Source: Saccoglossus kowalevskii (taxonomy: Eukaryota > Hemichordata > Enteropneusta > Harrimaniidae). From it: a stretch of 46,419 nt of DNA. Positions within the stretch are counted from its first letter, which is position 1; each line of letters opens with the position of its first letter. The position numbers and the translations under genes are program-made. The notes below the pieces were generated by a model, which saw only the letters and a list, made by a program, of their open reading frames with translations, did not search any database and was not told the DNA's origin. Shown piece by piece: positions 37,434-46,419 of the stretch. The stretch spans positions 633,997-680,415 of the forward strand of contig NW_003128864.1 in assembly GCF_000003605.2 (NCBI RefSeq). The letters are read 5' to 3'.

Positions 37434-40400
37434 GCTGACCCCCTGCTTTAATTAAAAGTTCTACATTTACTGGAGTCATTCATTAAATTTGTCATTATTT
37501 GAATTTCTTTGCAGTTTCATAAAATACTCATTCCAAGTTTAGACTTATTCAAAAAACAATAAAACACGCAAATCCGTGACTTAATTGTCTATTTACAATC
37601 TGATTTATACAATTAAATCATCCAAATTCTAAATTTTGGCAAATTAGAATTGCAGAAAAACAACCAAACAGTCGACAATACGCGTATAGTCTCGTGCAAA
37701 TGGGAAAAAAAGGTTTACACATGGCATTAACAGCTTGAACACTGGTACACGTGGGTGATTAACTCGATTAGATGAAGAAATGAAACATGTTTATTGATAT
37801 GTGATATTAATGAAAGATGAAATTCCATGTCATGTCATTATGTCATCAGTAAGTGTAGGACATAATTTTCTTTCCTTTGAAGTGTTTAGGTTCATTGTCT
37901 GTATGTTAGAAAACACATTCATATGTTGACACCCCTACAACAAATGATATAGACCTTGCAAAATTGACAAAATCTTAGTGATAATTGTAAAGTCGATATG
38001 AGAAAATGGAGAAGAAAAGTAGGTACATGTGAACACACTGGTACCAGAATCATAACAGGACCATTTTTTAGGGGAAAGTAAGGACAGCGCTGTGAGCGAA
38101 CATTATTTATTGAAGAATTAAATACTATTACCCGTAGTTAATGGTATCTTATATAAACACCCGATTCCCGGTTAGTAGCGAATAACAATAATCGTCCCAA
38201 TAATCACATTTTCAATTTGAAGTATGTGGATTCGACCTTACAAGTAAAGAACTGCTGCTTCGTTATTTGAAAAAAATAACTGGCGGCCTCGACAGCTGTA
38301 GCAAACCACACAGCTTGACTGGTTAAAGTATTGCGCTAAAATTAGAATTAATATCGCATTAGGTGTCGTGTTACACCGCAGCCCATTAGAATGGATTTCT
38401 TGATGGTTAGTCACTCTGTCTTAGCTCTTTGCTGTGTAGTTAATTTAACACCGATGTGTCACCCCGGGCACATGAGAATATAACAGTTTCCAAATAAAAT
38501 AACATCGCCAAGTAATCGCGTCATGTTTTTCTTCGATCAGTAGAGAGGCGGGTGCATTGAAATGTGAGCATAGTTTGATGAGAACTATTTTTCAGCATTC
38601 TACAAGCTGGTGTTACTTTACTTAGGGCTATGCTTGCCAGAGAAATACATCGAACACACATGAACATTGCAAAAAAAAAGACCGTCCTGCATAACGCCAT
38701 AGAGTTTGGCTTTATAATATCAATCATTTGATTTGCGCTACACATTTTAAAAGTTTATTCTTTTGTGTGTGTCAGGCGACAGTTTCCCTGCATGCAATGC
38801 CACTATTGTATATATTTTTGTGATATGTTGTTAGATACTCCACGTTTGGTTCACATGATTAGGTAAAAGTTAGATGGAACACTGAAATGATCCGTACCGT
38901 ATTGTCTTTAATAATATATTCTATAAAAGAGTTACAAAATGGGATTCTCTTAAATAATCACCCAGCGATCTTAAAATATGGGAATGTTTGATGGTTGCTC
39001 CAGTCAGCTTTCAACTCAACAATACGTTATGATATTTTAGTTTCAAACCTAGTAATAAATACCATAAGACAGAAAATAGGCAGGATATAAAAATATTAAA
39101 ACCTTGAAATTGCTGACTGCAGCTAGTTGTCCCAATATGAACTGGTATGATATTGTGTTTAGAAGCTTGATACGGAAAACGAAAAAAATGACGAAACAAA
39201 ATGAGAAAATGGTTAATCACCGCACCAGAATGTGCAACTCAGTTGTTGTGTATTATTTGGTTGATGTTAAATATTTTAGAAATGATTATGCAATCACGAA
39301 CACACTTTTGTTGACTTAAAAATGACGGCTAAATAGTTAGTGTCGAAATCCACCCGTCTGTAAAAAGGAAACCAACACCACTCTAGAATCACAAGGGATA
39401 TTTGCATACCCTACTACAATGTATATACGATAACAAAGCACTGGTGTGTTAGAGAATGTGTACGCGTGTAATGATATCATTATCTATTGAAAAGATCAAT
39501 ACGCCAATACGCATGATGGCAATAATGCTCTATCCTGTCTGCAGCTGTCGGGTTAATGATGCAAGTAAAACTCAAAATATGTTGGTTGTTTGACATTTAC
39601 ATAAACCGACTTGTTCAACATCTTAATCGCATTACACATACGTAGGTACATTAGGTAGGCAAAATAGCAGGGCAACACTACTGCTAGTGCATCTACAACT
39701 TTCATTTTACTCCGAAGACGAATATCTGAGCGCAAGTTGAATATTGTCAACGTATTCATGTCAACATTTATGTTAGGAGATTCACCCTGTCAGCAGCCAC
39801 CACTATTTGTGTGAAAAAAAACAACATTTATGCAAATTCAATCGTGATTGCGTTCTGAGCATTCACTTTTAATTGTCGAATATCCTCATGAATTGGATTC
39901 AGTCCACCGTTGGTAACATGACAATTTCGATCAGAATGTTGTAAACACTAAACATGTGAACGCACTTAATCCACAGCAGCCATTGAATCTAATGAATTGT
40001 TAGAACTGTTAATCTCCTGAACAAAATATAATATATTGGCAATACCAATACCCCTCGAGGTCCTTACAGTTTGCGCGAGTCTAATAATTGCACTACGCGG
40101 TAAATAATTTTCAAATAAGTCAATGCACTTATTAAAACATGGCACACAGGCAAAATGATTAACGCTGATGCATATTACATTATTATTTGATGAAAATACC
40201 GAACCACATGACGTATAGTTGATTTTTTTGTCTAAACGAAGTGCACGTATATGTCATAACTGGGCACTTCATTTCTGAAATTCGCTTGCTGTTCATGTTT
40301 GAACGGACAGAACACAGTATGCGCTATTAATAGTGTTTTAAATCGTTGGGGCCCGTTTTATGTAGACACCTACACTTTAACCTGGCGAAATGGCCGCCTG

Positions 40401-40896
40401 TCAGCCACCACTTATATCTTAAATCCGTCGTTACCTTTTCGAATCAGTCACGAATCGAACGGATGACGAAAACTTTAAGTATCCTGGGTAGACAACACTC
40501 TCTAGAGTAAGTGTTGATGTATAGTGTACGATTCGTTCAGATCACCTCTCGACACAAACATTGAACGTCTATGCGAACTAAAAAAACAAATGGCCATGCG
40601 GTGGCGTCCTTTTATATTCGATAACACCACGTGTGTTAGCTTCCAATTAATAATCATTTTCATCTTGCCATACGATTTTGAGAAGTTGTTCAATAGCAAC
40701 ACCATTTCCACGCATTTATGAATTTATGAAAATGTAAACGTATGTACAAATCAAGTTGATCGTTTCATTTAACCATGTCAACAACATCGTTCAATGATTT
40801 TATTTGATTGTGTTGATCAAGATGAGTTGGATTTAGGACATTATTTCTAATCAATGTCGATGGCAAAAAGGAGAACGCATTAATTTCAGATATGTT

Positions 40897-40902
40897 TTTA
40901 TT
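40897..40902 (-). terminator. Polyadenylation signal AATAAA for the NUDT7 gene
   Basis: AATAAA on the minus strand lies 31 bases past the TAA stop. It is the first canonical hexamer after the coding region and implies a very short 3' UTR. Confidence 0.5.
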
Positions 40903-40933
40903 ACTGACAAATATTAACATATAAAACAATATA

Positions 40934-41644
40934 TTAAAGGCGACTGCTAAATTTCCCCTTCTTGTATGTATCTATTCCCTTGCGAAACAAGAAGAGAAGC
41001 ATCTGTACCGGATCATCTGGCACACAATGGGTATTGATGGTAAACTCTGGTTGTCTTTGTAACGCGATAACTGCAACAACTATGCATATTAAGGCTGTAA
41101 TACCCCATGGCGAAAATATCTTGTCCTTTTCAATGTATTCAAAAAAGTGGACATACATAAAAAAACCATTATCATAAGAATATTCTTCATATCTGTGATT
41201 CTTTGCAGACAGAAAATCCGAGATCGGCATGCTGAACACATCTGAAACTTCATGCGCGTTCGGGGCTGGTGTGAAATCGTCGTCAATGAACCCAATGAAC
41301 GGAGCCACCATTATTCCATTCCTTGTACAAAATGGAACACATTGACAGACAATTTCAACCGTCTCTCTAGGCAGACCAATCTCTTCTTCTGCCTCTCTTA
41401 AAGCAGTCACCAACAGATCCGAATCACCCTCATCCATTTTGCCTCCAGGAAAGGCTACGTCGCCTCCATGCGAACGCAAATGTTTCCCTCGAACAGTCAG
41501 AAGAACATGAAGGTCACCGTTTCGAAAGAATATCGGCACCAATACAGCTGCCTTTGGAAGGTTAACATCACCATATGTTTCGATTACATTTGGAATATAT
41601 AATGCTTTAAGTCGTTCAATAACACCACTCTTGTTATGCGTCAT
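40934..41644 (-). CDS. NUDT7: Peroxisomal coenzyme A diphosphatase, Nudix family (NUDT7-like)
   Basis: This enzyme hydrolyses CoA and CoA thioesters to 4'-phosphopantetheine (or its acyl form) and 3',5'-ADP, and so controls the CoA pool in peroxisomes. The protein has 236 residues; human NUDT7 has about 238. Seen: the CoA-specific upstream motif LLTVRGKHLRSHGGDVAFPG at 48-67 (UPF0035 signature) runs directly into the Nudix box, with GGK at 67-69 and the catalytic core REAEEEIGL at 83-91 (metal-binding E84, E87, E88). The tail is Ser-Ser-Arg-Leu, and SRL is a peroxisomal targeting signal type 1. A hydrophobic strip at about 182-195 matches the C-terminal helix of the family. The whole frame is one exon. 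The start is fixed by an in-frame TAA 9 bases upstream and A at -3. A likely acceptor (GTGTTTTGCAG, ending at 41675) lies 30 bases before the ATG, so a 5' UTR intron is probable. Confidence 0.95.
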   Translation of the reverse strand: MTHNKSGVIERLKALYIPNVIETYGDVNLPKAAVLVPIFFRNGDLHVLLTVRGKHLRSHGGDVAFPGGKMDEGDSDLLVTALREAEEEIGLPRETVEIVCQCVPFCTRNGIMVAPFIGFIDDDFTPAPNAHEVSDVFSMPISDFLSAKNHRYEEYSYDNGFFMYVHFFEYIEKDKIFSPWGITALICIVVAVIALQRQPEFTINTHCVPDDPVQMLLFLFRKGIDTYKKGKFSSRL

Positions 41645-42650
41645 CTTCGTTTAAGTAAATTTGTTGAGACAATTCTGCAAAACACCACATTAAAACACAT
41701 ACAAATTAATTTATTTATTTTACCGAGAATTAGAAAATATGTTCAACGTGCAACTTAGGAAATATCCGATTTGTCGGACGAATGACCGAAATATTTTATT
41801 GGCTTGTACCCTACAAATATTTTACTTCACGTACATTTGCTCTACACATTGATATTTCGCCACGTTTTAACTGAAATGACAACACAAACTCGTGCGACGT
41901 TTGTGTGTATTCGGGTGCAATGTATATTTTGTTGAACATAAAATCTGGTTTCATTGAAATTGTGTGCGTGTTAGACTACTGTACATTCGGAATATGAATC
42001 AACTATGTGTCATTTTAATATAACCGTTACAATAACTAAAAAATGCCTCAGGGCTGAACGCATCAAACCTGACGGTAGCATTTATATGAAAGTTTGAAGA
42101 AGAAAATTTCGAATTCGAATTCCGTGTCAACACACAATGTATATTTCAGCCTGAGGCGTTGTATACGTCGCAAGTGACCCACATCGAACATGACGCAGCG
42201 CTTTAACCTTATTACACACGTTTATTGCAAATACTAATATTTTTGGAATTAATATAAAATTAATTAAGAAGGGCGATGGTCGTCGCGCCGCGTCCTGTTC
42301 GATATGAGACTAATAACAACGTATACAACGAATGTAAAATTCATTGTTTACATGAAATTCCACGCGCTGCGTGGCGACCTCCGCCCTTTAATGTAGACAT
42401 ATTGTAGGAATAAAATGATGAAGCATAGATTCTATAGAAAAGGGATTAAATCCTATAAGATGAGTGATGTAAATTTCAAGATCACGGACACCAATAACCA
42501 GCGAATTAGCATGGTGGATTATAAGTAACGTGGCATCAAAGGAAGTGCCTCAGTTTCTTATCCCTTTTTTATAGAGTATATGGGTGAAGTAACCCCAGAG
42601 TAGAACAATCTACGTTTCTACGTTAATGACTTCATGCGTATCTCAAGAGC

Positions 42651-42773
42651 AATGGACGGGGCAAGGTACACATTATCCAGCAACATTACACATTACTTCC
42701 GGGTCGTCCTTTCGGCAATCGCATACAACGATTAATAATATTAAATGAGCTTTCAAAACATAAAATTCCATTA
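42651..42773 (+). repeat. Dispersed ~120-bp repeat, copy B
   Basis: 123 bp, the second copy of the unit at 34932-35049, about 1 kb upstream of the NUDT7 start. The internal stem is partly lost here (AATCGC-ATACA-ACGATT). The flanks are unrelated to those of copy A, which indicates insertion of a discrete unit rather than a large duplication. Confidence 0.85.
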
Positions 42774-43449
42774 CGATAAACCTACCCGAGTGCATCAAGC
42801 TTCCGATTAAAACAAGCTGAAAGTTGATAAATTCAAGATAGTATCAAATAAATTCAATAGAGCTCGAGTTGACCGGACAGACATATTATTTACAAGTCCC
42901 CAGGTTACTAATGTGGTGAACTCAATGGCATTGTATCGTCGTAGATGGCGCGCTAAACAAAGAGGTCAACCGTACATACACACATACCTGTCGAGAACAC
43001 CATTTCTTCTTAATCACAGTTCATTATTTGACTTATTTTTGATACACACAATATATGTGCAGTGAGTATTATTGTCTATTCCATGTTTTGAAGAAAAATA
43101 ACACATACACGGATTAAGGGACCCACTGGTTTCATTTTCAATTGTGACATTCACTGATAAATTACTGGTCATTTAACTATCAATAGCAATTGTGTACAAT
43201 AAACCGGGAAGAAGAAATATGGAAGATTAAAACAGGGTGCGCCTCTCAGGAGATGCGGAAAATGTTTAGAAAAACCAGAACAGTTCATTCATACCTATCG
43301 ACCGATGTTTAAATTCTGTCACGAGGTGTTATAAAGGAAACTGTGTATTAATATAAAAGGACACAATTGTTATCATGCGTTATAAATCACAATCACACTT
43401 GGACAATACTTGACGAGCATCTATGTGATGAGTGAACAGGTGTCGGGAA

Positions 43450-43637
43450 CCAATTACCGATTGACACAATTAGCCGTGTGACGGCATGGTATTTAAAGAC
43501 TGAGACAGCGTGGTGCTGGGTGGTTGCTACTGGAGATTTTGACCAACGATCTACGCTTTGTACGACTCTAGAAGCGGCGAGCGCAGTACAACCACATACT
43601 ACCATAGTCGAACCCGACATCTAACATTAGTTTGAAG
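43450..43637 (+). promoter_or_regulatory. Candidate plus-strand core promoter and non-coding first exon
   Basis: CCAAT (43450-43454) is followed 36 bases later by a TATA-like TATTTAAAG (43490-43498). Transcription would start near 43520-43525. The following stretch is moderately rich in CpG and runs to a plausible donor AAG|GTATGC (43638). No plus-strand protein was recognised downstream, so this could start an RNA gene or a gene lying beyond the window. All parts are short motifs and could co-occur by chance. Confidence 0.25.
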
Positions 43638-43941
43638 GTATGCCGTTTCTTCCCTGGTCGTAGGGTCGTTACCGACTTTGCTGTGGTGTCTACAGTGCGA
43701 AATTGCGTAACCCCACCTCTTACCAATAATATAGTTGCGTTGGTACGTGGCCGCGTTTAGTGCTGACCCTCTGCAGGGGCGGGCGATACTGACGGAGAGA
43801 ATGTAGCAAGCATATACTTTGCGTACCTGAAAAAACTATGGTTTAAAGTACAGAACAGAAACAAAAACACAGAAATCCGTAGAATGATTCTTTATAAAAC
43901 ATAATTGTTTGCTACTTATCATGAGGTAGAGTTCACATCCC

Positions 43942-44412
43942 TCAAGAAGCAAGTGTTCCCACTAGTTTTGATATTACTGTTGTAATGGCAATGGGACGGT
44001 AGTTGTTCTTGGTGATTACATCTCCATTTTTATTTTTCAATAGAGGAAGAAGGATAACGTTTGACATCTCAGGAAGAATATGTCCGTGGACAAACATGGA
44101 TGAGATACACATAGACAAATGTCCATCAACACACGAGTTAGCATACTTATAATTCTCAGCGCAAAGACCTTCGGAGCCACGCGACTTTTGAGTTGGTAGC
44201 TTACCTATAATATTCGCAATATCCGCACTAGACACATAATTACCGTTATTATTACAGTCATATATATAATTTTGAACTTTATATTGACCGTTCTTCATGG
44301 AAGTAAAAATGATCCGCCCACATATCCGCAATTTCTGGTTCACCCAAGGTACCCTCAACCGTGGAGGGCTATGTAACACGTTTTCTTGTATGAACATTCT
44401 TCCAGAATGCAC
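43942..44412 (-). pseudogene. Reverse-transcriptase N-terminal fragment of the LINE
   Basis: The longest intact frame of the LINE remnant, 156 codons. It starts in the linker before the RT domain and ends just after the first conserved RT block (KNNYRPIAITTVISKLVG). The palm motifs that follow in an intact element are absent. The first third is shifted relative to the ancestral frame: the neighbouring frame reads AFWKNV and later GEPEIADMWADHFY, which suits the family better. This supports a frameshift near 44300. Confidence 0.7.
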
Positions 44413-45114
44413 TGCACGCTTTATTTATTAAGGGTTTTGCAATAGAGTCTGCTCTTGCCTGTGCATCATTCTTTCTGCAATTACGTAGTGCAAGCTTGAA
44501 TTGATCTTGATGATTGCATCATATGGTGAATCAAACCGTGTCAGGGTTTGCCCGCATCTCGCCACGCAAGAAAACATTCACGAACCCTAACATTATTCCA
44601 GCCCGAAACTGGCCGTGGATTTAACTTTAAACGATAAATGTTATTTTTTTCAGTGCAGTCACAATATCTTTGTAGAACCGATTAATGACACTACAGTTAA
44701 TATCTGAGCAGAAAATGGCTTCCTCTGGAATATCAATGGTTTACAAGTATAGCTCAGTGTGCTTTGTATAATTTATCAAATTGTGTGGTTTGGCATTCGA
44801 CCAATCAGTGCGCATGTCACGTGGTTTAGCCTGGTTGGAGGATTGGCAGTTGTGTCACAATCTTGGACGATTTCGTTAATTTTACCGAGGTAGTTAATAC
44901 ATTCTTCTAAGTTGTCGTGTGAGTTTGTAGTTAGGTACACACATAGAAGAAACAACATGCTATTATCATTCCTGATTTCAGCCCCAATCAGACTCGGATC
45001 ATTATACGTTTTAACCTTAACCGAGTTCAAAGAGACTTTCGCCACAGAATGGCTACACCTCCATATGGTATCCCAGTATCCCAATGGCGGGATGTGCGGC
45101 TCCTTTGTGCACAA
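43942..45114 (-). mobile_element. Decayed non-LTR retrotransposon (LINE) fragment, endonuclease to early reverse transcriptase
   Basis: Read on the minus strand, this is ORF2 of an apurinic-endonuclease type LINE, broken by stops and frameshifts. From 45114 to about 44776 comes an endonuclease-like segment (LFLLCVYLTTNSHDNLEECI, then IVQDCD). Near 44740-44650 comes IDIPEEAIFCSDINC and the helix INRFYKDIVTALKK. At about 44590-44545 lies the linker SGWNNVRVRECFLAWRDAGKP, and at about 44500-44415 FKLALRNCRKNDAQARAD. The reverse-transcriptase N-terminus at 44412-43942 carries ADIANIIGKLPTQKSRG, HILPEMSNVILLPLLKNKNG and NNYRPIAITTVISKLVG, then stops. The catalytic YADD part is missing, so both ends are lost. 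The family could be CR1/L2 or Jockey-like, and this is not resolved. It is non-functional. Confidence 0.85.
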
Positions 45115-46419
45115 TCAGCTTCAACTTCATTAGAGAAACACGACGCACTTGTTAAGCCAGGCCGTCTGGTGGCGCCCTACTACTTTATATAAACAAATAT
45201 TATGCTATAATCCTGTTACCGAATTGGACGTTTGTTTATTTGGAGTTATTTCCAATTCTACGCCAGGTCCTTATTTATTTGGCCGTTATTTGACAGACGT
45301 AAAATGCCATAATGTTAATTCGCGGAAATTTAAACACACTGATACTGATAATGAATTAAATATTTGCCAAAAAATACTAAATTTGCTATCCCATGGAAAT
45401 AATTGAAATAAAAATATTTGGCAATATATTAAGTTTTGCGTCGCATGCACACAATTGAAATATCATATAAAATGGGCCTAATATACTAATGTTGAATTTA
45501 TTTAATTGTAAGAACGAGTGTACATCCTGGAATGGCCACGATGTACCAGATGTACCACGGATCGTATAGTAATGTTCATGAATGTATAATGAAGAAAAAG
45601 AAATTACTTTTACTGTAACACGGCAATTTTTTTCCGATAGTTACTTCTCTAGGTTAATTCACGTCGCCATGTTTACAACAAAGCAGCAAAGCTGGTCTTA
45701 TTACCAAACGCTTCAGCGTGGTATTAAGATTTTGTTTTCAGCCTTGGGTGGTACCAAGGTGGAAAATGGTTGCACATATTGGGGGTAATTCCTGGAATTG
45801 CAATAGAGAGGGTTCAGGCCGAAATACATATATATAGTGTTTCCGTGTTTCGTCTGACATTTCTGTGGTATTCTGCTGCTGTAAATAATGCAAGATTTGT
45901 TCCGAAATTCAGTGTGTTGTGTGCACTCCAGGGTTATTCGTTTTTTTGCTCAAAACACCCCTATTTTTTAATGACAGAGTCGAATAGTTTCACTCCCACT
46001 GGGAAATCTGCATTGTTACTTGAATGAGAGCTAACTAAACACATTTTCCAGACCGGCGAATGTGTATGCAACAGCCAATTTTAACAGCCTGTCACGTGAT
46101 TTTAGTCTGAATGTCAACATCAAAAGAGGCTAATCCATTTACGCAGGTATAACTGGGAATATAATATGTGAGGGATTGTATCAACAGAGATGTGTATAAT
46201 GAAAAGTAACACCTATCCTTCTTTTGCATCGCTGAGCATTTCTGTTTTAGTATACTGGTTTGAAAATGTTGAATTTGCATGATTTGCAATGCGTTTTTTT
46301 ACTGAAAATCCCCTATTGATCGAATCCCGGGTTTGAAAGAGAACGGCACACCACGTGATTCGTTTGATACAATGGTGAAGGCACGCAAGCATGACTTACG
46401 TTGTCAGCAGTAGTCGCTG
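45115..46419. other. Right end, nothing recognisable
   Basis: AT-rich DNA beyond the endonuclease part of the LINE. The missing 5' end of the LINE is not visible here. Short open frames on both strands have no recognisable domains. Confidence 0.5.

Larger units (their letters stand above)
33182..40896. other. Intergenic DNA without recognisable genes
   Basis: Contains dispersed repeat copy A, two exact tandem duplications, two CRE palindromes and an NRF1-type palindrome. The longest open frame (33650-34036, plus, 128 codons) has no recognisable domain. At about 40385-40420 a fragment AAATGGCCGCCTGTCAGCCAC resembles the first part of the composite repeat module at 28335. Confidence 0.5.
41676..43941. 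other. Upstream region of NUDT7 and intergenic DNA
   Basis: Includes the presumed 5' UTR intron and promoter of NUDT7. CpG-richer patches stand at 42275-42390 (CGTCGCGCCGCGTCC, then CGCGCTGCGTGGCGACCTCC) and are the best candidates for its promoter. Dispersed repeat copy B and the plus-strand CCAAT/TATA motif also lie here. Confidence 0.4.

Noticed and set aside
43393-43620. Minus-strand frame beginning MSGSTMVVCGCTALAAS, which looks like a signal peptide start
   Set aside because: It overlaps the better-supported plus-strand promoter motif, has no donor fitting the frame that I could see, and no family match.
1-46419. CRISPR arrays, bacterial operons, rRNA genes and tRNA genes
   Set aside because: No regularly spaced direct repeats with unique spacers, no rRNA-like conserved blocks, and no cloverleaf with paired A and B boxes was found by reading. 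Intronic and repeat structure is eukaryotic.

Overview
This window is nuclear DNA from an animal, most likely a marine invertebrate. It is AT-rich and gene-poor, with introns bounded by GT/AG, many small interspersed repeats, a decayed non-LTR retrotransposon and one 50-N assembly gap. The two recognisable genes are very close to vertebrate proteins, FHOD-family formins and peroxisomal NUDT7. That would suit a slowly evolving lineage such as a hemichordate, amphioxus or lophotrochozoan, but the species is inference and cannot be fixed from the sequence.

Layout. Positions 1-19328 read as the start of a very long third intron of a minus-strand FHOD formin gene. I found no convincing exon in it, only repeats: an AAATA/AAATT satellite tract, two copies of a TA-flanked inverted-repeat element and scattered low-complexity DNA. 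The first three coding exons of the FHOD gene lie at 19994-19329 on the minus strand. They encode 108 residues, essentially the N-terminal ubiquitin-fold GTPase-binding domain. From 19995 to about 33000 the DNA is intergenic: a gap at 22014-22063 whose flanks are a 44-bp duplicate (probably an assembly artefact), a 42-bp minisatellite at 27072-27545, a composite repeat at 28230-28958 ending in a strong hairpin, an inverted-repeat element at 30615-31541 and a foldback element at 32072-32292. A short minus-strand open exon with a good start context and a perfect splice donor (33181-33077) may be the 5' end of an unidentified gene.

From about 33200 to 40900 there are no recognisable genes, only a dispersed repeat and short tandem duplications. 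The NUDT7 gene (41644-40934, minus) is a complete single-exon coding region of 236 codons ending in Ser-Arg-Leu, a peroxisomal targeting signal. A second copy of the dispersed repeat follows at 42651-42773, then a CCAAT/TATA promoter-like region on the plus strand at 43450-43637, then a minus-strand LINE remnant at 45114-43942 with endonuclease and reverse-transcriptase pieces.

The two genes have no evident functional link: one is an actin-nucleating formin, the other a peroxisomal CoA diphosphatase. I see no operon-like, CRISPR-like or gene-cluster system. The points of interest are the repeat families, the gap artefact and the gene structures.
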